From Gnetum montanum (lineage: Eukaryota > Streptophyta > Gnetopsida > Gnetales > Gnetaceae), in the NCBI GenBank assembly GCA_015680685.1, contig MNCI01028318.1, positions 237,368 through 301,367 of the forward strand: 64,000 nt of DNA. Reading direction: 5' to 3'. Within the stretch, counting starts at the first letter, position 1. Each line of letters begins with the position of its first letter. The notes under the pieces were generated by a model. The model worked only from the letters and a program-made list of their open reading frames with translations, had not been told where the DNA came from and searched no databases. The position numbers and the translations under genes were made by a program. Below are positions 20,801 to 30,982 of this stretch, piece after piece.

Positions 20801-22744
20801 TCACAAACATAACCTAAGATTAGTTTTTTACTTCATAACCCTTATTTCTTTTTTATACCTTTCTTATTAGATCAAGTTATACTTAGGCTTATTTATGATC
20901 TTGGTGATTTATATTATTTTAGTATTATTTTATTGGTTAGATACCAAAGTTTGTTTGTTAAGTTTATCCCAACTGAAACGAGTAATTTAATATTATTTTA
21001 ATGGATGGATGTTGGGAAGTTAGGAAAATTTTGAAAATTTTTCTAGAAGAAACCAAAGGTTTATGTTCCCCATGACATAAATCTTACCTCTAGTAGCTCA
21101 CAAATCAAAAAAACAAAGTAAATCACATTAGCTATTTGAGAGTTATAGCTCAGGGAAGGTTCATTTACTCTAAAACATTTGAAAAAATCCTCTTGCTTTT
21201 GTGAGAAATGATTCAAAAATAACTAAGTTTCACATGTATATATAGTATTTTTGTACTACATCGATGGGGATGCATCAATGGGGCTATGTCAATGAATCCC
21301 ACTACATCAATGAGGCTACGTCAACGCAGTCATACTTAGCAATACTTTGCATTGAGAAAGTGGGGAATTTTAGCAAGTTTTGGGATGAAACAAGAATCCA
21401 ATGAAAGCTAGAAAAACACAAAATGATAACAAAAACATAGAAGAGTATTGTAATTTTGTTGGGAGAGGAGACTAGATTGGATTTGGATTTTGATGATGTT
21501 AATAGAAAGAAAAATTGAATGTTTGAAATGCAAGTTGATGAGACCATTAATCATTCAAGGGATAGGAATTTAAAATTAAAGAGACCCACAGGCATGCAAG
21601 TGGGGTCCTCTGCAAAGCAAGCTTATGTCTATGATGCCCTTGCATGCTCTCATCCCAAGAATTTTATAGGCCCCAAGGATGATTAATGGTCATTATAAGT
21701 TAAAATTTGAATTCATGTAAGAGATCATATGAGGATTATGTAACTTCCATAACAAATACATCAATTGATAATGATAGGAGGCAGTGAGGTGATCAGTGGT
21801 GAGGTTGGAATGATGGTAGAGAGAGAATTGTGGTTAGGTGATCTATATCTAAATCGCATAAGGTTCTTCTAGGGTTTGTGGTTAAGTAGATATGATACCA
21901 GCTCATCCCCAGTCAAGACCAAGTCTATTTCACTAATAGTGATCTTGCATTAAGATATCCTTCTTTAACAACCATCAGAAGTACATGATAACCCCCATAG
22001 GACAACCACCACTCCAAAAGAAAAAGAAAAGAGAAGAAGGAATAAAAGGCCTTAGTTAGAGGGGTGCCTTCAGGCATGGGTATGATGTATTTCTTAGTTC
22101 ATAACTAGTGCTTGTAGCCTATTATTATGTCTAAGGTATGTGCTTTGAATTCCCATGTTTATTTTTCAAAAAAACCACACCATGCAAAGACATACTTCCT
22201 ATCATGGTCAACAATAGAAGTAGTGATGTACCAATGGAAGATCATAAAATTTGAGAGGGAAGTTGAAAAGAGCATATGAAAAATCCCCTTAAAGTCATAC
22301 CCTTATTCATTCCTATTTAGTCCATTCTAGTCTATTAGGTAATAAGATCATTAATTACTTTAAATTTTAATTGTGAAAGGACCTCATGCTCCCACGATGT
22401 AAAGCTCCATCGAGTAGATGGAATGGATGGATGTTGTGAACTCATTGTCTGATATCATTAGAAAATTAACAATATGTTAATTGAGGATATAATCTAGAGG
22501 TAAAATTTGATCTTTTAACAATCAATCATAACATTAAATATTGCATTAATTAACTTCCAATAGTAGCAGTAGCCACAACAAAAGCTCAAGATTTCATAAT
22601 GAATAAAACAATACAAAACCAAAAAGAGTAAAATTAAAACAAAAAATATATAAAATAAGTAGTAAAATGTTCAAGAAAAATGGAAAGCATATGAAAAATT
22701 GTGTAAAAAAAAAGATGAAAAATTTGGATAGCCTTCATTGAATA
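20801..22744 (-). other. Post-pol spacer of the old assembly
   Basis: Noncoding. It contains the internal promoter-like block at 21236-21325, and the 21900-22330 part aligns by eye with 15895-16340 of element B. A T-rich stretch (minus sense) at about 22560-22740 resembles the T-rich stretch that follows pol in elements A and D. Confidence 0.5.
21236..21325 (-). promoter_or_regulatory. Internal promoter-like block of the old assembly: ATTGATG iterons
   Basis: CATCGATG, GCATCAATGGGG, GTCAATGAAT, CATCAATGAGG and GTCAACG motifs occur at 21259-21325, next to TATATATA on the minus strand (about 21244-21236). The position relative to the accessory ORF matches 15201-15290 of B, but the iteron is the ATTGATG type found in the LTR at 9249-9335. 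Promoter function is inferred from layout only. Confidence 0.55.
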
Positions 22745-22790
22745 TTAATATGGATGATCATCTCCACCATGACTAAGTTGAAAGGAGGAG
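22745..22790 (-). promoter_or_regulatory. PPT-like motif after the pol remnant
   Basis: Minus-strand TCAACTTAGTCATGGTGGAG. Same place as CTTAGTCRTGGGG in A (about 34350) and D (about 52940). Confidence 0.45.
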
Positions 22791-22792
22791 AT

Positions 22793-24330
22793 TCAAAAAC
22801 TAGAGTGGGTTTGTCCATCTATCAAGGTCTTAGTACTACCACTTATCCTAGGTTCTAGGAAAGGGTTCACTTGTTGGATATTGACTAATAGCCATTTCTC
22901 TAGGCTTATAGGATGGTAAATTGTCATGGCATTAGAAGGAAAAGTTGCATGAATGATGTAAGGTTCTTCCCATAACATTTTAAATTTTGTACATTGTGAT
23001 ACATGCGTGGGGTTCCAATAAAGAACCTTATCACCTAGTTGAAATTTAACTCTCCTTATTCATGCATCATGATGTTGTTTAGCATGTGCCTTGTGCACTT
23101 CTTTCATTGATAGGGCTACTTGTCAATTCTCATCTCACACATTTAATATCATTAGGTGTTCTTTTTATGTTAGGCTTAAATCAAGGTTAACCTTTCTTTT
23201 ATTGTAAGTTTCCATGTTCAACAACCTAAGGTTGATATAGACCCTCCATTTGCCACCTTTCTTTGGCACAATAATAAGTGGGCTAACCCACTCACTATCC
23301 ACAATGGGCTAGATGAACCTTGCCTTGAGGAGTTGTTCAATCTCCTCCTTAATGATCTACTTAAGTTTGGGGTTCAACCATTGCTACGACTGCCTCTTTA
23401 GCTTCATGGAGGGGCTTGTATAAATGCAATGCTGGCATATCCTAGGATCAATTTCAATGAGTTCAAGATATGACCAAGCAAAGACTTTTGGCCATTTTTT
23501 GACAACCTTCAATAGCTTCTCTCTTTGTTTAAGAGCAAGATCAACATTGATTATCACTAGCTTTTCATTATTTAGAAAAGCATACTCCATGCTGACGGGT
23601 AGAGTTTTCAACTCTAGGGACTCCTACTTAAAGCTCTTATGGATTTCAAGCTCCCTCCAATAACTATCATCAAGTTCATTGGAGAGTTGGTGATGGATCT
23701 ACGCCATCTCATCCATGCCTTCAACATAGGCACTTATTAAGCTCTCAATTGGTTTCATGCAAAATGTTGAGTTTTTATCAAGATTAGCTATCAATCATTG
23801 AGTTGTTAGACACATCTACACACTATCTACATGCTTTGATGGATGTACTTTTTATGGACCCTAGTTTCTGCACACAATTGCACCTTGTTTCACTGTATGT
23901 AATGCATGGAACTCTCTTCTTCTCTATCTTTTCAAATGCATTTTCCTTGGAAATCTCCAAGGAAAGATCTCAAATCCCCAACTGTACATTAATGATGCTT
24001 AACCAAGCCCTTCCCATGATGATTGGGAAGTCCTCCTTGTAGTTATCAACATGGATCACGAAGAAGATAGTAGGATAAGATTACCCACAAATGGTAGTCA
24101 TAATGTTCTCCACCAATCCTAAGAGAACATCCATAAATGGTAGTCATAATGTCCTCCACCAATCCCAAGGGAATAGTGATAGATTGGTTTGTTAACTTAA
24201 GATGAATGTTGCTCTTCTTTAGTGCAGGTAGGTTCCAAGTAATGTACATCTCATGAGAAATTAGATTTACACCAAAACTTGAATCTAGAAGAGCCTTGCA
24301 AGGCTCATTCTTAGTGATTTGTAGGTATAT
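22793..24330 (-). pseudogene. pol: pol remnant with internal deletion (protease, RT start, integrase end)
   Basis: Minus strand. Protease region at about 24330-23800 (SITIPLGLVED as in A and D); RT N-terminus at about 23790-23220 (KVFAWSYLELIEIDPRI, then WVSPLI-like and PKK-like strings). At about 23190 the sequence jumps to the integrase C-terminus (GDKVLYW-like, then EEPYIIHATFPSNAM at about 22970), as in D at 52680-52810. The RT catalytic centre, RNase H and the integrase core are missing. The order supports the layout gag-pol-spacer-promoter-accessory ORF-LTR. Confidence 0.7.
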
Positions 24331-24499
24331 AAGGGGACTCCCAAGATTAGATCTTTTCTTGAGAAGGTGACTAGCCTTAATCTAATCAGTTACCGCATGG
24401 ATCAACATGATGGTATACACTTTAGAAGATGTTTAGTTTGAAGAGGACTTGAATAGAGTAGATGCAAAGAATGAGGGAGAAGTAGGGCTATTGACTACA

Positions 24500-26979
24500 T
24501 GTGTCTATGAGGGCTTTGTAGGATTGTTGGTTTGGAAGAATGGTCTTTTCTAGTGTTTGTTTTCTGAATCATTCAGCCGAGGAGCTCGCTATATATTAAT
24601 AGCCTTGTGCCATTACATTGTTGTGGCTGGGCTGGAATGTCACCTTGCATTGATGGAGTAGGTGGTAATTGTGCTGATGGCAAAGGGACATGTGTAGAAG
24701 GATGAGGAGGATAGTGAGGAAATGAGGATTCCCCTCTTAGATATTGGGCTCTGTAGTATTCAAGAGGGTACTAGTATTGTTGGAATAAAGCTTGACTAGA
24801 AAATACATGAGAAAAAATGGGCTACTGAACATAGTACCCATATGGGTTGAGCTATCTATAAGGGTACTAATACCTTAGTGGTAGCATCCCCCATGACTAT
24901 GGTTATTGCCACTACTGATACTATTCATAAGGTTGTGGTGAAGCTTCACTTGGATAGTAAGCTTGTTGTTGGTGGAACTACCTATGTTTTCTTTGAGGAT
25001 AAGACAACCTTCTAGGTGCTTGCCTTCTTGCCAGTCTAGGATTTGGAATGTACACATCAAACTCCTACAAGTGTGACACAATGGGATAAGATTCCTTAGG
25101 GTGTACACATCAAACTCCTATATGGTAGATGTCACATCCACCATCATCATATTTTTCAAACTCCACAACCTACTGTATTATAACAACATTTTCCCTACCT
25201 CTTTGATGGGCATGTTCAGCTTCCTTTCTTCTCCTGTGATCATGATCACTACTTTGATCTTTGGATTCTTCTACTATTTTCAAAGCGGTTTGGAACTTTT
25301 CATCCAAAGAGTTCCACATTTTTTCTACCTTAGTTAAAATTTTGGAAATAGATTTTGGAATCGTTGAGGTGTTTTGTTGCACCACCTCATCAAGTGGTGC
25401 CTCCTCCTCATTTTCATAGAACCAGACTCTCCTTTTTGTGATGGAAGGATCCCAATTGTACTCCTCTACACTTTCTCTTTTTCTTAACTCTCCTCTTCTT
25501 TGGTAACCTACTCAATTAGCCTTTGAATCTAATGAACCATTAATTCTAAAAGTTTCCCTTAGGCATAGAACCTAAGAGTTCTCTGTATTTTTTTATAGAG
25601 CCCATTTGTGGTATGGCAAAGCTGCTCCTATTAAGAATAATCATGGCTAGGACATCAATGGAAGAGAGAATAATACATGCCCATGGCTACATCTAAGGGT
25701 TTATGTGTTTTCTGTTTCCAACCTTGGATCTACTTTCTCAAGTTGAATACTTGGGATTATGTCTAATACTTGTCATTGAAGAGATTAAGCATCATACTTC
25801 ATCTATGGATTGATTTCAACTCTAAGGACTAGTACCAACTTTTAAATTCTTTAATTAGTGTCCTTAGGAATAGCTTAAGTTTTTACCATCGTTCTCCACA
25901 TTTTGCAAGGCACAGGCATTGTGAAAGGCTTGAAGATGATTTTGTGAATATAAATTATATCCTCCTTCAAACTTGGGAATATTTTTCATATCCAATGACT
26001 TGATTTTGCTATCTTTCACATGCCTTGTTAGAATCCTCACTACCTCTACAATGTTCAGCATGTTTTGAGTTGTAAGCAAAGGCTCATCATGATCATAGCC
26101 TTTGTGATGGCCATGATGCCCATGATCTCCTCTACTTCCCCTTCTCTTGTGGTGGTGGGCCTCCCTTGATTGCCCATGACCCTAATCTTGACTAGTCTAA
26201 TGGGCCCTATGATCATCTTTGTCCCATTGATCACCTCCATCATGATCACATCCTCTACATCTTTGGTCAGAACCAAAGGAGGAGGAAGATGATGATGAAG
26301 GAGAAGATGAAGGAGGACTAGCACCACCATGATGCCTGACACCTCCTCTTCCATGGTCATAGCCATGATCATCATCATGATGCCTATCCTTATTCCTACC
26401 ATGAGTTCCACCTTTGAATCCTCCATGGTCATAGAACCCATTCTTACCCAAACCAAGATTCTTTATAGTGGATTGTAAGTTCAGGTTCAAGCCCCATTCA
26501 TTGAAACCAATGGAAGGAGAGTCAGTAAAATGAAAATCCCAAAATAATGGATCCTCACTATCTTTTTGATATAACAAGAACAAGGGGTTATTGAGCCATT
26601 TTCCCTTTGAAGCTTCATAGAACCTCTCCTATTACCAATTTCTTTTGCATTGTACCTTAATGGGATGGTAATCCTGATAGTCATGGTCTTGCACAATGTA
26701 TTTAGCATTGAGCCCTTGGATGCCCAACCTCATAAGATTATGGTGTAGCATCATAGGAACTAATCGATTGGGTGACAACAAAATGTTGTGCTTCATGTAC
26801 CTTCACCACAACTGTTCATCTTGATGTAGGATGAAGGTGAAGTCTAGCACATACTCATTAGGATGAGCATATACCAGTCTACATTGTTGGGATTCTAGTT
26901 GATTTGACCGTTCATTCCTTTGTTGATTGGTTGTATGCTTGAACCTCAGTGGAGAATCATCCTTGTAAGAAGAAGCCAT
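24500..26979 (-). pseudogene. gag: gag of the old assembly
   Basis: Starts with ATG 26979 and an MASSYKDDSPLRF-type N-terminus that resembles the A and D gag starts. A His/Asp/Gly-rich tract (26200-26420) is typical of this Gag family; the core segment KFEGGYNLYSQNHLQAFH lies at about 25990-25930, and a coil-like KMWNSLDEKFQ segment at 25330-25280. Multiple stops and frame changes are present. The C-terminal boundary is uncertain. Confidence 0.65.
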
Positions 26980-27109
26980 TTTAGTTCACCAATAAAAATA
27001 GTGTGCTTGTAATATACTTTCTTAGTTGAATGATTTAGCTTTAATAGGTTCATTACAATGATTTTTAATAATTTCACTAAGTCCTAGATAGTGCATGCAA
27101 CTAACTAAA

Positions 27110-27128
27110 GTCCTCGACAACGATGCCA
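27110..27128 (-). promoter_or_regulatory. Primer binding site (old assembly)
   Basis: Minus-strand TGGCATCGTTGTCGAGGAC adjacent to the LTR: a decayed tRNA-Asp-type PBS. Confidence 0.65.
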
Positions 27129-27129
27129 A

Positions 27130-27947
27130 TGATGAGCTGCAAGTATACCTTATGCCCAACCATATGAATCACTAGTGTTCACTCATCGATTTGGTCAAAT
27201 TTTGTAGACTTTAGGTGTCTAAGTACACTGGTTCCAAGATGTGAATCTAACCATTGCAATTGTTGTCTTCCTAGTTCCACTTGTGAGTTACAAGTGTATG
27301 GTTAAGTGTAACTGAGGCATATGATTTTTATCATTTTATCTTGTATTGTTTAATTTGCCTAAGAACAAGAATAAAAAATTTAATTGCTTAAATAATCTAC
27401 TTAACTAGCTAACACTTAACTAATCCTAACATAAGCATCTATTCCCACTTTTTGTACACATCCTGAACACGTAATATCAGTACTGGGTTACCAAGCGTTA
27501 AGCGCTATTGGGATTATCAAGCGTTAAATGTATGCTCAAAGTGGTTGTACTTATGTTTCCTAATTAATAAACATTAGTTACTTAATTACAATTCATTAAA
27601 ATAGATTGCATGAATATTAAATGCATAAGGAAACATTAATCTATTCCAAGTGCTACAAGGTTTAATCAGAAAAGCTCATATTTATTGTTGTTCACACTAA
27701 GATCCTCATGTACATCACTGCCTTGAATAATGACATGTACACTCTTTGACTGCTACTACAAGCACTTAGAGAATATTCTAGCTATGGAGAAAACAAATTG
27801 CAAGGGCTTCACTAACAACTAATTTAAGATTGATGAATCATGCGTTCAGCTGCTATATTTATAGGGAGGCATGCCTCTTGTGATATCAGATATCATATAA
27901 TGTTGCTTGTGCCCTAATATCAGGGCCAACAAAAATATGATTCATCA
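27130..27947 (-). mobile_element. 5' LTR of the old gypsy assembly
   Basis: Runs from TGATGA (27130-27135) next to the PBS to a TCATCA at 27942-27947; no target-site duplication was recognised. It carries GATATC-type iterons (27880-27935) and TATAAATAT (minus sense, about 27863-27854). Its iteron type differs from that of the LTR at 8945-9350, so these may not be partners. Confidence 0.65.
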
Positions 27948-28380
27948 CTTTTACAAACCTTAATTTTGAAAGCTTTGAGCTTTTATAGACCATGAATCAT
28001 TTCTTTTATAACAAGTATTCAAACTATGTTCATTCTTATGTGTCCTAGTTTTCTATGCCAAAGATGGTCATCACTTGCATTACTTATAAGACTCTTGATT
28101 TCTTTGTTAGATGCCTCCATTACTAAAGTGATAAAAACATTGAATTTTCTATGTACATCAATAACAATTTTTTTAGTGTTAATATATCTTACTAAGCAAG
28201 AATCTTTTGTGATCACAACTTCATAGTTTAAATCATAGAGTTGGCTCATACTAGGAAGATTATGATTTAAATCTTTAACATAGAATACATTCTTTACCTA
28301 TGAGTGATCCTTACCTTCCATAATTCCAATACATCTAATGAAAGCTTTAGTGTTGTCTTTAAATGTGATGTATCCATAGT

Positions 28381-28545
28381 GAGGTGTTAGCCTAGTGGTA
28401 GGATGCTTGATCAAGAAACTCCAAGTCATCGGTTTGATTCTAGTAGGTAATGTTGAGTTATATAAAGTTCTAATTGGACTATATATCTTATGGTATACCT
28501 ATGTTTTATTTATTTTAGGTTTCAACACCCCATCCTAAATGTGAT
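28381..28545 (+). mobile_element. tRNA-derived SINE (plus copy)
   Basis: A-box TAGCCTAGTGG (28388-28398) and B-box GGTTTGATTCT (28431-28441), 32 nt apart, then an AT-rich body ending TTTCAACACCCCATCC. Inserted in copia pol. Confidence 0.75.
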
Positions 28546-28574
28546 TATCCATAATTTTTTTAGGGAGGGAGATA

Positions 28575-28732
28575 AGGATGGGTGGTTTGGAACCTAAAAA
28601 TAATTATAATATAGGTACACCCCTAAGAAATTTAGTTTAATTAAAACTTTATAACTTAGCATTACCCTCTAGAATCAAACCCATAACTAAGATTTTTCAA
28701 ATCAAGAGTCTTACTCCTAGGCTAACACCTCA
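28575..28732 (-). mobile_element. tRNA-derived SINE (inverted copy)
   Basis: Minus-strand GAGGTGTTAGCCTAGGAGTA head and GGGTTTGATTCT B-box. The body aligns with 28381-28545, tail to tail, with only about 30 bp between. Confidence 0.75.
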
Positions 28733-29774
28733 ATATTCAAGAAATTATATGAATTAAAATTGGTTACCAATCATGTGATGTAAGCATCTATGATCAATAT
28801 ATCATGTGTTATTTTAGTGCTAGAAGAGCCACCTAAGCAAACATTCCTTTTTCTTGGGACTTAAATTTTGGTTTTCATACCTTCTTGACTTGCACATTTT
28901 CTTTACCCAACCACAAGTTCTTTTAAATCAAGTTAGAGGTACTAATGTAATATTTCAATCTTCGATGACAACTATATTAAATATGTCCAAATCTATCACA
29001 ATAATAGTATATAGCATTTTTCACTCTTGTAAAATGTTCAAATATATGTGCATATCTCCATTTACGTGAGATTCTTGGAGTAAAGGTAAAATGTGGGAAA
29101 TCATTTTCAAAGTCTCTTTTATGACCAATATCTCTTTAGTGTTGAAGCATAATCCTTATCCTACCACCCATAAATTTACCTATTGCATTTGATCTAATCT
29201 CCTTTCCTTTAGTGAACCTTTCATTAATCACCTTTGCATATGCAAGTTGTTTGTTGAGCTACTTAATCAAATTTGTTAGTTTCTCAAGATCAACCTTAAG
29301 GATTGAGTTCTCCTTTTCAAAATTATTATGCTTAAGTTGAAGTTCTTCAAAAAATAATTCTCTATAATGTAGTAATTTTTTCATTTTATCACATAATTTC
29401 TTTATGGAAATAAATTCATAACATAAGTAATCATACTTTCTTGTAGAGTCCCATCATTTTCATCATTGAATCAATGATCATCATTCTTTGGGATTTCATA
29501 GGCTATGGCCATGCAAAGTAAGTGTGATTCTTTAGATACATCATTGTCACTTACTTTTTCTTCATTATTGTCATCATTCCACCCAAGAAGAAAGAGTTTT
29601 TTTTCTTGAATTCTTTATGATACTCAAGTTTCTACAAATGATTAGGTTGAGGAAATTTGAAATTAATAAGACCTTATCCTTCATATACCTAGCATTCCAT
29701 TCTTGAAATATTATTTTTAGAGGAAGATTTGAAGGTAAGTTATTCAGGTTCAAGTTGTTCATACATAATACCAC

Positions 29775-29907
29775 ATATCAGCAACTTTTAATTTTGAGGA
29801 TTTCAATGAACATTGCAATAAGCATTTGATGCATTAATGAGGGATTGGTGCATCAATGAGGGTTTTGGTGAAGACTACAATAAATTTTTGATGCATTAGT
29901 GAGGATA
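29775..29907. repeat. Degenerate minisatellite, left part
   Basis: Imperfect units of the type GATGCATTAATGAGG / GCATCAATGAGG plus GAAGACTACAATAA are repeated here and continue at 37390-37480, so element A landed inside the array. Confidence 0.5.
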
Positions 29908-29912
29908 TCAAT
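29908..29912. repeat. Target-site duplication TCAAT (element A, left)
   Basis: Matches 37385-37389 exactly. Confidence 0.85.
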
Positions 29913-30841
29913 TGATGAGATGCGAATTGCACAAGCCGCGATATCGCGTCTTTCCCTATGATATCACGTACACGATATCGCGGTCCACTGCCAAATCTAT
30001 AAATAAGAGGTGGCACTCCCCTCATTTCAGATGCTAGGCATAAAGTAGTGAAGCTCTGGCAGATTGATCACCCCAGAGATAGAATATTTTCCATGTGACC
30101 GCAGTAGGCGTCCCCCAAGTGAACGGTTCTTTATTCGAGCAACTTTGTACTTGAACATAAGTTGTGTACAGAAATAAAATGAGCTTTGTGGATAAACCTT
30201 GCAGTGCATGGATAGGTTTAATTAATGTTATTTACTAATTTCCTAGTAACGCGGCATGAGTACGACTTGGTTACGAGCATTGAAGAATGTGTACGACTAG
30301 CCAAGGAATCAGCTACTCATCGTGATTAGATTCTCTCACCCTTATCTCCTAGAGCATGGGACAAGTACGACTTGATTATGAGCATCTACAGATGTGTATG
30401 GCCAGTCAACGAATCGGCTTCTTGTCACACTTAGGTTAGTTAAGTGCCTCAGTACGACCGCTTCGAGCACGTGCGTTACGTGTGGTAATCCTAGTAACGA
30501 TTAGCGTTTGGTAGCCACAGTTGCACAGTTCAGAGTGTGTACGGAAAGTGGGAACGGATGCTGACACTAGGACTTAGCACTGTAGTTAGAATTAGTTTTA
30601 GTCTCTCAACCCTTCACCGTTTACCATAGGAGATAAACTAGAAAATACCAAAAAAATCATATACATCGAACTTACTTAACCATACACCATGACAACAACA
30701 AGTAAGTCTGGGAAGGCAATGATTAATTAACCCCAAGTGTTCCTTGCAGTGTTTAGGCATTTAGTTTGCGGAGTTTGACCAGATCGCACGTGCTACACTC
30801 GTTTCGTATGGTTGAGTGTAGGGGTACCTCGCCACTCATCA
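29913..30841 (+). mobile_element. 5' LTR of element A
   Basis: 929 bp from TGATGA to TCATCA. It contains repeated GTACGACTTG/GAGTACGA motifs downstream of the promoter, as in the 3' LTR, with only scattered differences by eye. Confidence 0.92.
29938..30006 (+). promoter_or_regulatory. LTR promoter of element A: GATATC iterons and TATA box
   Basis: Three GATATC cores (29938-29982) include GATATCACGTACACGATATC (14-nt spacing). TATAAATAA follows at 29998-30006, 18 nt after the last iteron. Confidence 0.8.
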
Positions 30842-30842
30842 T

Positions 30843-30861
30843 TGGCACTGTTGCCAGGGAC
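30843..30861 (+). promoter_or_regulatory. Primer binding site, tRNA-Asp type (element A)
   Basis: TGGCACTGTTGCCAGGGAC one base after the LTR; decayed relative of the tRNA-Asp PBS. Confidence 0.75.
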
Positions 30862-30982
30862 TAAGTATTTGTACGCCAATTAGAACATTAGGAAATCTTT
30901 CACATCGTTATGAGACTTAACGAACCTTTGGGTTAATTAGTTAATTAAGAACATATATAACAGTGAATAGCACACCAATAAA

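Larger units (their letters stand above)
28019..29830 (-). pseudogene. Ty1/copia gag-pol remnant
   Basis: Minus strand. A zinc-knuckle-like string (YYYCDRFGHI-x-YSC, first Cys replaced by Tyr) occurs at about 29015-28970. Further on, a KNVFYVKDLNHNL-like segment (about 28300-28250), MSQLYDLNYEV (28249) and the GAG-pre-integrase signature LWHRKLGHIRMN at about 28040 are typical of Ty1/copia pol between protease and integrase. Upstream (29100-29800) lies a Lys/Leu-rich gag-like region. Two SINEs (28381-28732) interrupt it. Nothing downstream of the pre-integrase domain remains; the frame is dead. Confidence 0.7.

Noticed and set aside
26055-26583. His/Asp/Gly-rich ORFs as metal-binding proteins
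   Set aside because: They are overlapping frames of the degenerate gag tract; A and D have the same His-rich tract inside gag.
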